64,000 bases of DNA from Nymphaea colorata (GCF_008831285.2 NC_045139.1:28499206-28563205), one strand, 5' to 3'; positions 43,586 through 56,440 are shown, numbered from the stretch's first letter. Numbers and translations are program-made. The notes: generated by a model from the sequence alone, not told the origin.

Positions 43586-45120
43586 GCTTAATTTAGTTAA
43601 TATTAAGTCTTGCCAATGCCAAAGTTACTAGATTCTGGGGATGCCAAGAGAGAGCATGGCTGACCTTCTAACTCACTAAGCTCCTCCTCGAACCTGCAAA
43701 AAACCAACAGTGACTAATGGCCTTCGTGATACTCCCATGATGGAGCAGCAAACCAATCAAACCCAAGCTTTTAGACAAAAATTACTGTTGATCGCTTACT
43801 GAAAGCTTTCAAGTGAATAATGGTACAAAAGAGACATGGCTCGACGTATGAGCCGATCCTTCATCAATTGCTCAAAAATTTTAAGATTGAATATAATGGC
43901 CTTTTCATTATTTACAGGAAGAATGCGTGAAAGAAAATTTTCGAGAGGAAATAAGAGCTTCACTTCCAGAAAATTCTGGAATCCATGATGGAAAAACTTA
44001 GGCCAGCTTAACCCCGTCCATAACAAGTTTGTACAGGGTCGCTAGGTTTGAAAAAGAAAACACTTTTTTCGCTTTCCTTTTTGTGCTCAGTGAACAGATT
44101 TAACAGTCTCCCTACCGAACATGAGCCTAGACTCTTCCATAGAAAATTTTTGCAAGAAGGCATCTGATATTCACGTCAGTTAGATACAGTTTCAACATGA
44201 TCTGGATACTGGAAGAGAAAATTTTAGCAAGAAGGGAAATGATATTCACGTTAGTTAGATATGGTTTCTTCCCCATCACCACCCCGCCCTGACCTTCGTG
44301 AATTTTGCACCCAGTTCAGTCCCCCAACAAAAAGAATGAAGTTTCAATTAAACCAATCCAAACATTCACTGTTACGTTTCCCCAAATAAGAGGCACTCCA
44401 ACCGCCAACGAAGACCACTGTGCGGCGAATAAAAAATAATACTAAGCACCAGAACTAGCCGATCAGGACCAGACCGCTCTTTGACCCTACAACTGGAATA
44501 ACGAAAGCAGAATCCCTTGCAACAAAGGAGAGAGAGCAAAAAAACGAAGCAGAAAGAGAAAAAGAAAAAATGCCTCATTTTCTAGTATGGCCACTTTAAT
44601 AATGCTACTCGGGTCATTGCAATTCCGTAATTTATTAATTAACCAAAGAAAAGTATTCTTCACTGAATCATAAATAATAGAATCCAGAGAAAGAGAGAGA
44701 AAGAGTATACCGGTACATTGGAGAGTCTATGTTCTGTTTGGGGAGGAATATAAGCCCCTTATCTCTGATCCACTCTTGGAAGCTGCAGAGGGCCTCGTGG
44801 CCGGTCTGGGATTTCTGGAGGCAGAGGACGGACAGGTGCCTCTTCCGGCAGATGCACGCCCTTGATGAAGGACCCGAGAAGGGTGGGGGCGGTGCTCGCT
44901 TCTCTGTGAAGGAGCAAGGAAGATCAGCTGGGCGTCTTGCGCGCGCAGGCAACGATGACAAGGAAGCCATTTTTCGGCTGGGGCGGCGTGGGAAATGAGA
45001 TGGCTGGGCTGGTGGTGGTGGATGACTTGGGGAGGATGAAGCAGGCGCGCTCTGGCTAGCCGCTTTCCATGCCGCAGACTGGATAACCAACCGTGGCTTC
45101 TCAATCCCCTCTTATCCATC
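43583..45120 (-). pseudogene. Truncated duplicate of the methyltransferase 5' region (promoter, exon 1, exon 2)
   Basis: Matches 37853-39628 in order and orientation. Exon 1' starts at the ATG 44970 (MASLSSLPARARRPADLPCS), keeps the transit peptide and ICRKRHLSVLCLQKSQ and SFQEWIRDKGL. It then lacks about 80 residues of the SET domain and resumes as IDSPMYR at a preserved donor near 44711. Intron 1 homology follows (CAAACCCAAGC, GACAAAAATTACT). Exon 2' is at about 43689-43661 (FEEELSELEG), with acceptor and donor kept. Homology continues into intron 2 and stops at the PNSL2 start codon. Exons 3-6 are absent, so no methyltransferase can be made. Copy and parent differ by many substitutions, so the event is not recent. 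Confidence 0.85.
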
Positions 45121-46468
45121 TAACTTGTATTATTTACATATTATACTGTGACGCCGGACCTGGTTGCGCATTCGGACTGATCTCTGCCAAAGGGCCTAAC
45201 ACGCAAACGCGTGATCATTTGTTTGGCTTTAAAATGTAGAGAAAAAAAAAAAAAAAACAACCATCCTAATATACTAATTGGGTGATTAACAACAAAGGAC
45301 CGCTCAACCTAAACTAAGAGGTGTATATATGTTTATCATGCACACGGAGGGCACCTACCATTAGGCCTAACAAATAGGTGCTCAAGTTTTTCTTAAAATT
45401 TTCAAAACACTATTTCCAAATACAAAATGTGAAATTAGAGGTGCAATTTGCAAAATTGCTCCTCCCAAAGGAAAAATACTTTAAAAATAAAAAAATAGAA
45501 AACAAAAGCAAAAACCTTTATCAGACGTTTAATTGACACCCCAAAACCAAGTTTTTGAAGTTTCGAGTGACATCAAAATTAAGTTTAAAGAAAACCCAGT
45601 TTTGACAAAACCTATTTTGGTAAAAAAAAAAAAAATGAAAAAGACATGAACCCCCTTAGGTTATTCATAAAAAACGAGGTTTTTTTTAACTTGTCACCTA
45701 AACAGATAAACCAAATTTTTAAAACTCATTAAAAAAACTTTTGTCAAACCAATTTTTTACAAAACTGGGTTAGATGCATGAGAGTGTCATCAAAACACCA
45801 CCTTAGTATCCATTTGCATAGTCTTCTTCTTCTCCACAGATCAAGTAAAGGAAGTGTGTCATTCAGCAAAAAGGACCGGTTTGGAAATTGGATTCATTAT
45901 AACTGATTTCTCACTTTTGCATCACTTATAACTGTAATTGCAAAAGAAAAACTATTTTAGCTTGCATCAGCATTCTCTTAAGGTAGACGTTTTAGTGCTT
46001 AATTTTCGATGAGCTAATAGTATTAGAGATCATGATGAACATGGATCTTGAGTTCAGAATCAAAATTGACAGCAAACCTTATGATGGTTGGCGACGATAG
46101 GGAGTTTACCAATAGAATCAGTGAGATTGGCACGACATCTATCATTTCCTTGTCAGCAGAAAATCTTTCTCCGTCACATGAACATGCTTATTATCAAGAA
46201 AAACAAAACGATTGACACAGCCGGCTGTACTGTTGGAAAGCCCTCCCTTTGTAATTGCCATATACTAGAAAGTCTAATGTAAGGGACTATACTGATACAC
46301 ACCATAAAATAGATGGGTCTCGTCTTGTTAGATAAATGAAAGAAACTTAAAAGCTCCTTCCCATGGACGTACGCAGTCTTTACTGCGGAACCACGTACCC
46401 TTTGGTGTCTCTTTTCCTTTTGAGTTTTTCTATTATGGTCTCAAAGCATAAATTGGAGCCCTTATTGC
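45121..46468. other. Intergenic, AT-rich
   Basis: No gene seen. Poly(A)-like runs at 45241-45257 and 45619-45633, and several AAAACC-rich stretches (45500-45780). Confidence 0.4.
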
Positions 46469-46476
46469 GTGCACAC

Positions 46477-46633
46477 CAGAGGTAGGGGCATCTCAGATTT
46501 TTCAAAAATCAAAATTTTATTTATAAATTTTAACAATTTTAGTTTAACCTATATAAAAAATTTGAATACATTATATTTCGTCCCCTATTAATAGTTCGGT
46601 CCCTGCAATGAAAAGTTTCTAGCCCCACTCTTG
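46477..46633. mobile_element. 157-bp hAT-like MITE with perfect 8-bp target duplication
   Basis: Ends CAGAGGTAGGGGC and (other strand) CAAGAGTGGGGCTAG are inverted. Flanks are GTGCACAC on both sides (46469-46476, 46634-46641). The interior is AT-rich with no coding frame. The terminal pattern CARGG..GGGGC is that of the plant CAGGGGCGGAGCC-type hAT MITEs. Confidence 0.75.
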
Positions 46634-46689
46634 GTGCACACTATGATTCTCCTTTAGTTTTGTGAAAATGACCTAATGCAGCTCGTCTC

Positions 46690-47330
46690 ATACAAGTCCC
46701 AAAAACTTACTTGCCTCTCCATCAAAACTACAATACTTTCTCAATGTTAAGGTTTCTGGAGAAAATTATCTGCAATGAGAGTCGCAGGACCAGTATGACA
46801 GTGTTCATGGATCCTAACCATGTCAGGAAAATTTTTTAACTGCTGTCCAAGGAAAAACTAAAAACTCCATCATAAATATGTGTCTTTATTGCGTAAGGAT
46901 CAACTTTTACTTGAATTGATTAAGAGCTCCCTAACTGAACCTGTTCACTCATAGATAGTCAGTTTAAAGGCCTCTTGTGATGTTTGGAATAGTTTTAAAG
47001 AGATGCATTCTATCCAAACACTTTTCATCGATCGTGGAAAGGCGGACGTCGTCGGTGAAAGTGCATTTTTACCAACATTTAGGAAGCTGCGTTGGAGAAG
47101 ATCTGTCTGATCAACATCTGGAGGAAAAAGTTGATGCAAATCTGCCTTCACTGATGCGTGCCAGGAAAATGTCGTTGTTAAAAATTATGTTTTCATTGAC
47201 ACATATTAAAGCTCACGTCGATGTAAGGGTTTTTCTGGCCAAGCGTTACCGAGAGAGAGCCACTTGTCCGTATTATAACAAGACTGGGCGCACCACCGGA
47301 ACTCGTTATAAGATTCCCTGAAAGCCTAAG
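46690..47330 (+). mobile_element. Fossil Copia gag fragment
   Basis: Decayed UBN2-type gag in several frames: KDQLLLELIKSSLTEP near 46895, VSLKASCDVWNSFKEMHSI near 46960, and a ruined zinc knuckle CPYYNKTGRTTGTRYK at about 47260-47310 where two of the zinc ligands are changed (Tyr and Arg). Stops and shifts throughout; no LTRs seen. Confidence 0.65.
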
Positions 47331-47456
47331 CCAAATCATAAATTATGCGTCTTATCATGCCTCAACACAAAAAAGTTGAGCTGATGAAATTTGGTACTCG
47401 GATTCATGCGTTACTCACTAGAAGAATAATCTTCCTATTCATTAAGTTGGTGGGAA

Positions 47457-47643
47457 CAAGGGCCGAGCCAGGGGAGGCCCGCAGGGAACATGGCAACCCC
47501 TCAAAATTTTAGAAACAAAACATTTACATGTATTTTTTTAATCATTATTATATATAAAAAGTTTGAAAAATTGTATTTTGTTTTTTATCAAAATTGAAAC
47601 TATAATTCAGCCCCTAGTGAAAAAATTCTTGACTTCGCCCTTG
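47457..47643. mobile_element. 187-bp hAT-like MITE
   Basis: Ends CAAGGGCCGAGCCAGG and (other strand) CAAGGGCGAAGTCAAG are inverted repeats. The flanks GGTGGGAA (47449-47456) and AGTGGGAG (47644-47651) match at 6 of 8 bases, an eroded 8-bp target duplication. AT-rich interior. It belongs with the element at 46477. Confidence 0.65.
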
Positions 47644-47651
47644 AGTGGGAG

Positions 47652-48435
47652 CAACATGTTTGTGCATTTCCTACATTAGTAACTTATCCCCTCAAGTTTC
47701 CAATATTCTTTGCTGTAGAGTAATTTTGTACGATTAATTTCACTTTTGAACTATTCGCTTGTGGAACAAAATAATGATGGCATGACTTCCCGCAGGTGTG
47801 TCTCGGTATTATTACATGTGTGACTCCATTGTTTTTCATAGTTGATTCTGTTCACTTGCACTTCATTAAATTTTTCCTTTTTCAATCTTATCCTGTTTTC
47901 AATCAGTCAACCTGGTTTTCTTAGCTGTAAAGCAAAGGGAAATAGAACTCAAGATTCATTGGGTTATTTAGAAACATGCATGCATGACAAAAGTACTTAC
48001 ATATTGAGTTTGTGATATGTTATGCTCATCATATGTTTTTACTCTTGCCATTTTCATATTTCTTTGTAATTTCTTTTCTTTTCCATTCAATAAATCATCA
48101 ACACTAACGTTTCTCTAAAAGTAGCTATAAGTTACGTTTGCGGTGCTAATGGAGGGATACTCTTCTTCAGGAGGAGGTCTCACTGATGAGATGGTGCAGA
48201 AACTATGTTGGTGGAAGCATTAGATCAAAAAGTTCATGTGAAAGAAATCAAGAAACCACTTTATATATATATATATATATATAGCATGTAAATGTAAACT
48301 GATCAGTACAAGCTATTTGCGAGAAATCTCCACAATGAAAATATATCAACGAGTCAGCAAGAAATAAAAGAAAGGGAGAAAGAGAGAGAGAGGGAACAAC
48401 TTGTATGGGCATTAATATAGGTGGACATGGTGCCT
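47652..48435. other. Intergenic / 3' flank of the P450 gene
   Basis: No gene seen. (TA)n at about 48261-48282 and a GA-rich tract at 48374-48393. Confidence 0.5.
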
Positions 48436-50999
48436 TCAAAGTCGCCTGGAGACCGTAACTTTTAAGCCGTGGGCCATGGAAAGAATAGTCATCAACCTGT
48501 AACGGACCGGATGGTTCGGAACAAGGTTGAAGTCGAAAAATCTGCAGAGAATGGCCAGTGTCATCTTCATCTGCAAAAATGCGGAGTCTTTTCCCAAGCA
48601 CACTCTTGGACCACCCTGGTTCACAAAACTAATCGTCCGTAACTCTTGTTCCTATTTCTTTTGCGATCGACAAGAATGCCGGAAAGTAATGCCGTGTAAT
48701 AAAGAAAGAATGCTGATTAAAAAAGATGTGTGGATGGCCTTTGACGCACCTGAAAGGCGGTGAACTTGAACGGAGAAACTTGTTGCAGGACTCCGTCTTT
48801 GATCCATCTTTCTGGTTTGAATTCTGCAGCGTCATGGCCCCATAGGTACTCCATCCTCCCCATGGAGTAAGGCACATAGGTCACCATCTCTCCAGCTCTT
48901 ACTTTAGTTCCGTCAGGAAGAATATCGTCTTTCAGTATGCCTTTGGGATCCTGCAATGCCCGGATGGGCAATCTCAATTAGACGGCTTAATGGTGTTGTG
49001 ATGCTCAACCGACAAAAGTATTAAATTGGAAATCCGCTTTCCAATATATCCTCCCTTTTCATAATTGACATAGCTAATGATGGTGCATAAAGTCAGATTA
49101 TATATATATATGCATGAGAGAGAGGGAAAGAGAAAATAATCACTTAGGACCTGAGGAACTGCAGGGTAGAGCCGAAGTGTCTCGGAGATGGCTGCGTGCA
49201 AATACAGTAGCTTTCCAAGTGAATCGTAGGTTAGAAATTCAGCAAACCGTGATATCCTTTCAGTGAATGACTTTACGTCATCATGGTCGGTTATGATTAC
49301 CGACGCTTCCTTATTCTTCTCTTTCATCTTTTCTTCTTCAAGTCCTTCCAGTTCCTTGCGCACTTTATTTGCAGCCTGTGGATTTTTTATCATCATGTAG
49401 ATAAACCATGAGAGTGTTGTAGCCGTCGTGTCACGGCCGGCAATGACAAAGTTCAGAACTATGTCCCTCAGTGTTTTCTCCGTCAGTCTGCTGTCTGATT
49501 CCTCACCCAACTCTATGAATCTTGACAAGATGTCATGCTTTATCTGCAATTTTTTTTTCCCAAATTCATCCATTAGTTTAACATGTCATATAATTCACAC
49601 CAAGATCTGAACCTTGTTTTACAGCAATATGTCAATTCATTGGTTAAAATGTGAAAAGTTCTGCGGGCTTGTAGCAGGAGATGGAAGCTGTCAGTGCAGC
49701 TGATCCCCTATGAATTAATCCTTTGTAGAGTTAGCAACACTTTAATGTGGTCATATATGATTCTGAATGCATGTACCTTGTACTTCATGCCATTTGCACG
49801 AGCTTCCTCGATCTCTGCTTTTCTTTTTCTGATCATTGCATATGTGAAGTCATCTAAGAATTTGATGCTTTGGTTCAACAAGGCTTCCGAGCCGACCTGA
49901 AAGAAGCGTTTGATCCTCCACAAAGGGTCGAGGAAGCGCATAGTGACTATGGTATTTGCAGCGTCAAAGGCTCGAGCAAATTCATTGTCGGGGAGCTGGG
50001 GAGATAATGTATTTATATCCGTCCCAAAACCAACCTTACCAATTGAATCTAACGTCATCCTCATCAGCAATTCCTGCATACAAGCATGCAGTGGAGGAAA
50101 AAGCATGATCAAAGAGTTAATTAATCTGTGAAGTTACTACTATGAGACACACGGAAACATACCTGTACATCTATCTGCTGATTGTTTTTGGAAAGTAAGC
50201 ACAAAATATGAGAAAGTTTCAGTGCATATTCTCTGAAAACAGTGGTACTGAAGTCTCTCAAGTTCCTGGAGGCGAACTCAAAGCTTGCTGTCTTCCTCTG
50301 CTTTCTCCACATCTCCCCATCGCTGTTGAATATGCCGTCCCCGAGTAGCACCTCCATGCATGAGTGGTACTTGTCGCCCTTTAGAAAACGTTACAAATCA
50401 TCATCACATTCCTAACTTTGGCTGGAATTAAAAATACAACTCTAATAGTATTAATAGGAAAAACAAACTGGTTTTTGAAATTCGATTCCTTGTTGGAGAC
50501 AAATTGCAACGCTTCTGAAAATGAATCAAACTGGTTTATAGAAAGAAAAAAACAATCGTGGAGTCGGCCATTAATTGCATTGAAACCCTTGTTATTATTT
50601 CGATCTTTTAAACTTAACAATCAAAAGACAAAATAAATAAAGCGAAAGAAAGAAACGAAGATTTTGAGAACATACCTTAGGGTAGTTGTGAAAGTTGGTC
50701 TTGAGAATATGCTCGACGTTGGAAGGGTGGGTGGTGTAGGTGTAGGAGGCGAAAGGCATGGGCACAAAAATGGATGGGGAGTTGGACAGGTACTCCGCCA
50801 GCCAGTCGTGCATCCGGTCGTAGTTGGCTAGTTGCTCAATGGCTGCGCCAATGAGGGGCCACGTCCTCGGCCCCACCTTCCGACCTCCGTTCCACCTTTG
50901 CGCCGTCGTCCAACAAGAGACAATGACAAGCACAAGAGCAGCGGCGCACAGGGCCAAACCGCTTGCGCTTGTGCTGCACCCGTCCACCATCCTCATCAT
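48436..50999 (-). CDS. Cytochrome P450, CYP704 family type (6 exons)
   Basis: Exons: 50999-50676, 50378-50163, 50073-49777, 49543-49151, 48950-48750 and 48615-48436, all phase 0; 536 aa deduced. The first ATG of the frame is at 50999 (others at 50996 and 50990). An N-terminal hydrophobic anchor (LALCAAALVLVIVSCW) is followed by the Pro-rich hinge GPRTWPLIG. Motifs: I-helix AGRDTT (about 314-319), ExxR in ETLR (400-403), PERW (456-459) and the haem loop FQGGPRVCLG with the Cys ligand at about 483. [32 protein letters not shown] is the CYP86-clan signature, and the best fit from memory is CYP704. Family knowledge: ER-bound fatty-acid omega-hydroxylase; CYP704B makes sporopollenin precursors, other CYP704s have less clear roles. 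No broken residue was seen. Confidence 0.92.
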
Positions 51000-53900
51000 C
51001 ACTCTCTCCCAATGCAACAGCACAGCGAAAATGGTAGAGGACTTTATAACTTAATTCCCAACCAAATCACCTTCTTTGCGCCGTGCTTAATTGAAGGAGG
51101 TGAAAGGCGTGCATGTGTCGCATGAGAGAGAGGGAAAGTGTGTGCATGAACACTAAAATATAGATAAATAGGAAAACATCGCTAAAATTTAATCTGATCC
51201 TTGCATAATTTTGCCTCAGAAGTGAGGGGAGGGAATGGTTTGGTTCTGGTGGCACTAGAACCACAAGAAATGCATATCGCCCCAAAAGTTAGGCGTTTAT
51301 TGCTTGAAGGATCATATATATGCAAGTCAAGAGATGCACATACTTTGGATGAAGCAACTACTATTGTCAACTTAATTGATTTCTACATGCTACACCTTGG
51401 GTTAAGGTGGAAGCCGGTAAGCCTATCATGCCTCGCGCGCTGGTTCATGGATCTTCTCCTACACCTACACAAATTTCATTTTCTGGCCATTTCTTCGGCA
51501 CCCACTTAATTAATTGCGTACGTGGTTTCCAACTCGATCCGACTGACCAGGTAAATAGGTTCGCAGTGGTAAGTATGTTTTTTCTTTTTCCCTCCTTACA
51601 TTCTTTCTTCTCCAGTACTACCTCCTTCAGAAAAAGAGAAAAAGAATCATCGATCGACGGCGTCTATTTTCAAAGACTACAGCTAGCTAGCTTCAGGGTT
51701 CACTGGCCTCATCCCCGGTGCACTCATAAACTTTCTTTCAATTTGACTTCCAAGTGTAAGAGTAATGACTAAATTGTTTTCTCAAATCTCTACTGTTGTC
51801 CATGATCGATCAATCTTCAGATTTGTAATGTGGCAATTTGAACTGATCGTGCTAGTGATCTCAAGGAGTTTCGCCACCATCAACAGCCTTGATGGTGGAA
51901 GACGATGCACCCACTACCCGACAAGTAGGTGATGCATGACTGTGTCTGTGATCTAACAGTTCAGATGGTTACCAACAGCAATCTTAGGGCATATGATGGT
52001 GAAATCTGTCATCTAGCTTCCGGTCAACCCATCACCATGCACTCTGCTCTGCATGATGACCGCTGGTCGAACTCGCCCCAGTTAAGTAGCGATAGCTAGC
52101 TGCCCTCCAACCAGAAAATTTTTGGGCATAATTTCATATAATTCTGTTTGGTTTGCCTGATAATGGAGGCACAAAATCAATTTAAATACAATGCGTGGTG
52201 GTACGCACAGCACCAGGCAATTAACGTGATCCTTATCTAAGTAAACGACACACCATTGTCCTGCCATTCTCACGAATCCAAATGCAAGACTGTTGTCGGA
52301 TTATTATAAGCAAAAAACTAGTCGCCATCCGTTCAAGGAGAAAGAGATAGAAAGCAGACGTTGATTCAGTTGGTCCACGCCATGGCGTCTCTGAATCATG
52401 ATGATCATTGGAGAGTCGGATCATGAGTCGCGCGCTGTACAGGAAGAAGACAGGCAGATAAGATAGGCTTAGATTGTTAGGGGAGGTTCTGATCACGGAT
52501 ATGCCGCTCGGGATTTAAAAAAGAGAGAAAAGGGTAGAAGCACCAGTGTGAAAAATGCTCGGCGCATTTGAACATAGAACATAGAGGAAGAAGGGCTAGG
52601 GATCGTCAGTGGAAGGTAGGAAAAGGACTGCTGGCCCGCAGCATTTAGTCAGTCGTCATGCTATCAACTGCAATATGGAATTGACATCCATGCATTTGAC
52701 CATACCGACTGACTTAGATCTCTCCCTTTTATCTCTCTCAATCATTAAGCCGGTCCCCAACTCCTGCCTAACCCTTCTCACCACTCGACGGCCTACAGAT
52801 TTGGATCTATGAAATTTGGCTGCCTCTCAATCGGTCAAAGAATCACATACGTCCCAATCAATCTTGTCCACGACTCCTCCTCCTCCCTGAAAGGGAATAA
52901 ACTGCTACTTTAATTGACTAGTGGATGGCGGAGGAGGCGGTGCTGGCAAATGACTTGCATCCATCATTTCGGCATCTCGTGGCCCAGTCCGCATGGCGAC
53001 ATGAAGTGGTTTTGATGGAACTTAGTAGAAACCCTGCATATTGTGCCTGTTAAATTGAATAAACATCTACACGTGGTGTCGAGACTGAACCCCAAGAGCC
53101 TCGAAATTACAGTTTAAACAAGACGACCTGCCAAGACTAACCTTCCTACATATTTTTTTAAGAAGGGAAGGAAATATAAGAATAGATGAGCATGCACAGT
53201 AACTTTGATCCCCAATTCAGCCGGCGGCTTCTTTAGAGATGAAAAGAAATCATAAAGAAAGTAAAAGCACATTAAATCAACAGGCAGATTGCGGGTACTT
53301 TAAGGCACTTGGAAGGTCAAAGGAGACGGGGTAGGGGGACGGCCAACTCCTTCTTCGTCTCTTTGCCTACCATGAAGCCTCCATTATTAAAATATAATTG
53401 AGCTCGATGGTAGCAGGGGAAGCAACCCCATCCACCGGTGGAGATCCGATCGGATGCCGTGCCGTGTGGATGTGTTTCCCACTACCCTTCTGTCGGAGTG
53501 CGGGGAAGCAGACAGTGCAATCGATCCCCCTCTCTCTCTCTGCCTTCCGTCATACCAAAGTCCAGTGCAAAAGAAGATATGTAACCTTTGGTTTAGTTGG
53601 GCCGAGAAATGAGTGAGTGACACATGATCGAATGAAGCATATTGATCAGAACATGCGTCTGCTCCCTATGGATATCCCTCCTTTCAGCCCTTGCGAGGAG
53701 CGAGGCTTCAAGAAAATGGCCGTCGCGCATCCAAAGAAATTTATCTCTTTCTTCATCGACGATCAATCAGAAGTTCTGAAATTTATCAAATATTTCTTAT
53801 GAATATCAATACTGCTTTGCTTTTCTATCACAGATTTGACCAGGAAACGAACCACCAAGGCTCTTTCGACCTGTAAGACGAAACAAATAAAATTAACCAA

Positions 53901-54119
53901 ACCCCACAGCCTGCGCATGGACGAATTAATTTCCAGTGAAAAAGCGAGAATTTTGAATGCCTGCCGTCAACTGTTTATAGCCCCTCAAGTCAAGTATATA
54001 TATGCCAACAACGTCTGAAGATTCAAGAAGAAAAACTGATATGGTGACCACTTCTTGGGAAAATCAATACCCTATTAAATATTTTTCACTTTATAATGTA
54101 TGCGTACATTCTGAGAGCA
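51000..54119. other. Intergenic
   Basis: The 5' side of the P450 gene, then no recognisable gene. Open frames around 51200-51770 and 53400-53620 have no family resemblance and no supporting splice structure. GATCGATC-type and CTAGCTAG-type short palindromes occur near 51650-51690. Confidence 0.4.
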
Positions 54120-54500
54120 ACTCAAGATAAAGCTTGATGGGTTGCGCTTTTATTGAGGAAACTGTACAAACATATATAGTAAGAATAAATAGTTGAACTA
54201 GCTCTAGAGGAGTACCAGTAACAAAATAAACAAACTACAGTCAAAGAAGACATTCCTGATGAATGTGCAAGCCAGGAGGCATCCCTTCTCTCAGCAAAGG
54301 AGAAGGGGCAATCAGGCAATGTACAGTAACCTAGATGTAGCCTAGCCTGGTTAACGAACAACTGGTCTCCAAGAGACCCTATGGGGAGGTATGAGAAGAG
54401 TAACAAACTACCAATGTAGCCCAGCCTGGCTAATGGACAATGGGTCTCCAAGAGACCCAATGAGGACGTATGACAACAGTAACAAACTATTCCACCAGTT
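54120..54500 (-). repeat. Possible solo LTR or LTR fragment with internal 82-bp duplication
   Basis: On the minus strand the 3' side reads GTACAGTTTCCTCAATAAAAGCGCAACCC then TTGAGTTGC, like the end of Copia LTRs (polyadenylation signal and terminal region). At the other side (54332-54492) an 82-bp unit occurs twice, each with the palindrome GGTCTCCAAGAGACC. Internal element sequences and a target duplication were not found, so this is a suggestion only. Confidence 0.35.
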
Positions 54501-55621
54501 TCCTTGCAGGATCATCACTTGAACGCTGTGTTTTATGAATCTAGCTCAATTTTTGACAAAGATTTGATACTGTTTCCATTGCCAAACAACCCCATTAAGC
54601 CTTTTGGAGACAGCCCCAATAGGAGTAAAAAGTCACCCAACCAGCACGAACTAATCTGGAACAAATCCTTGTTTTTCTGTCACAAGTACTCACACAGCTT
54701 CAGCTGACCAAGCACCGTAGTTTAACGTTGAACCATAACAGAATTCACCCTCTCAAGTCGTGAAATCAGAAATTCCCCAATAGCAGCACCAGAAATCAAC
54801 ACACTTCTGATTTCCAACATTTACTATGAGACAAATTAGCTTTCTCCAAATTGGGGACAGACCGTGCTCTCTCTCTCTCTCTCTCACCAACTGATGGAGA
54901 GCGCAACTAGTTGGGTTTCCCCATTTCAATGCAAGCCCAACGAAAGGCTGAGTCTCTGGCCCCAGAGCGGTTTCATCATCCCTCCACCAACCGGAGATTA
55001 ATCGGACCCCAATTAGATGTTCTACCCACATCCCTAAACCAAAACCCATTTTTGGTAGCTGACATGGAATTGGTTGTTTGGTTTGTGCTTGGTTTTAGCA
55101 TGCTCTACAAGCATCAAGCTTTTGTGAGCTGCGCATGCCCACTTACATTGCATTTTTGGTCACACTATAATCCAAACTGCCTAGTTTTCCTTTATGTGTA
55201 CTTATGTCAGGTGCTCCGATTGGCTTCAAATCGGTGGTGGGCTAACTGGCAGAGCGTTTGTTTTGTGGGCCATTTCATCTTGAGTGGATATCGTGCGCCT
55301 ATTCATCTAAGCCCTACTTTGATGGTATGCAGGGAATTCATTGTTGGCATGGTAAGAAATTGTTGAAGATCTCTCCCTCGCGTGGTCATGCAGCATGTGG
55401 GGTTCTTAAGCAATGAGGTGGCTTTTGCTTGCAGTAGTGTGTGAAAATGAGATCATTCGAGATGGACTTACCACAGTTTCGGGTTGCATTGCTTGTGCTT
55501 GGAGAAAATTGGGTTTCACTACTTTTGTTTGAAGTTTCACCGCAAGTGTGTGAAGTTTTTTGTTCTTCTATTTTGCTTGTCATTTTGTTGTCAGTATGTG
55601 GCTTTTTGTTTTCTCGTCTAT

Positions 55622-55664
<43 letters not shown>

Positions 55665-56176
55665 TCGCTACTCCCCCCGTTTTGATGTCGCCATCCTAAA
55701 CTAAACGCAAGTGAAGGAAATGGAAGTAAATAATTAATTAAGCATATAATTATCATATCAATCTAAGGGCACCATGAACATGGTGGTGGAGTAAGTCGGT
55801 CTTTAATGGATTTCTTTTCGGGTGCGGTTTGTGGTCAAGGTTGACGTCATGCTAGAAAGAAACACCATACCCATTGTTAAAGTATTTCAGCCTTTTATCT
55901 GCAATATAAATATAAAGTGGTATAGTTAACTACGACAAATAATAGTGATTACTGCTATTATTATTATTGTGATTATAAAATAACCCCTTCAGCATATTTA
56001 ATTGGAAAGTTTTTGTGTTTCATCCATCTTCATTTTTAATATCTTCATTAGAACGGGACAATAAGTAAAAAGGGCAATGAATGGAAATGGCCAACAATAG
56101 GAAAAGGTTGTAGGAGCAAAAAACCCAGATTTCCTGTTGAGCTGCCTTACGGACCACGTTTCTTTCACAAATAGTG
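54501..56176. other. Intergenic / NAC upstream region
   Basis: No gene seen. (CT)n at 54868-54886 and a (TA)n tract at 55623-55660. From 55980 to 56176 lies the probable NAC promoter. Confidence 0.4.
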
Positions 56177-56184
56177 TATAAAAA
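56177..56184 (+). promoter_or_regulatory. TATA box of the NAC gene
   Basis: TATAAAAA about 30 bp upstream of a CA-rich start region (CTTCACACTACCATAAC), some 260 bp before the ATG at 56441. A leader intron is possible (GAGGTAGTGC near 56290 to TTTTAG near 56381). Confidence 0.5.
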
Positions 56185-56440
56185 GCCGTCTCAGTCTTCA
56201 CACTACCATAACAAGCACATCCCCAGCCATTTTCTTCTTGCTCAATTGCTTTCCTTTGGTGCCGGTAGCTTCGCGGAGGGCTCCTTGAGGTAGTGCTATT
56301 TAGCTAATGCCAAAGATATTCTTAGCCCATTTGGTTGATGGGTTGCTGCTTTGCTTTTTTCAAATAATTTTATCTTTTTTAGAGGAAGGCCCGGTGGTTC
56401 TCATCGAAGAGAAAGAGTAGTGGTGCAGTTTTCGGGGGTC

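Noticed and set aside
51201..51772. Overlapping frames of 102 and 121 codons upstream of the P450 gene
   Set aside because: No motif, no splice support, and composition like the surrounding noncoding DNA.
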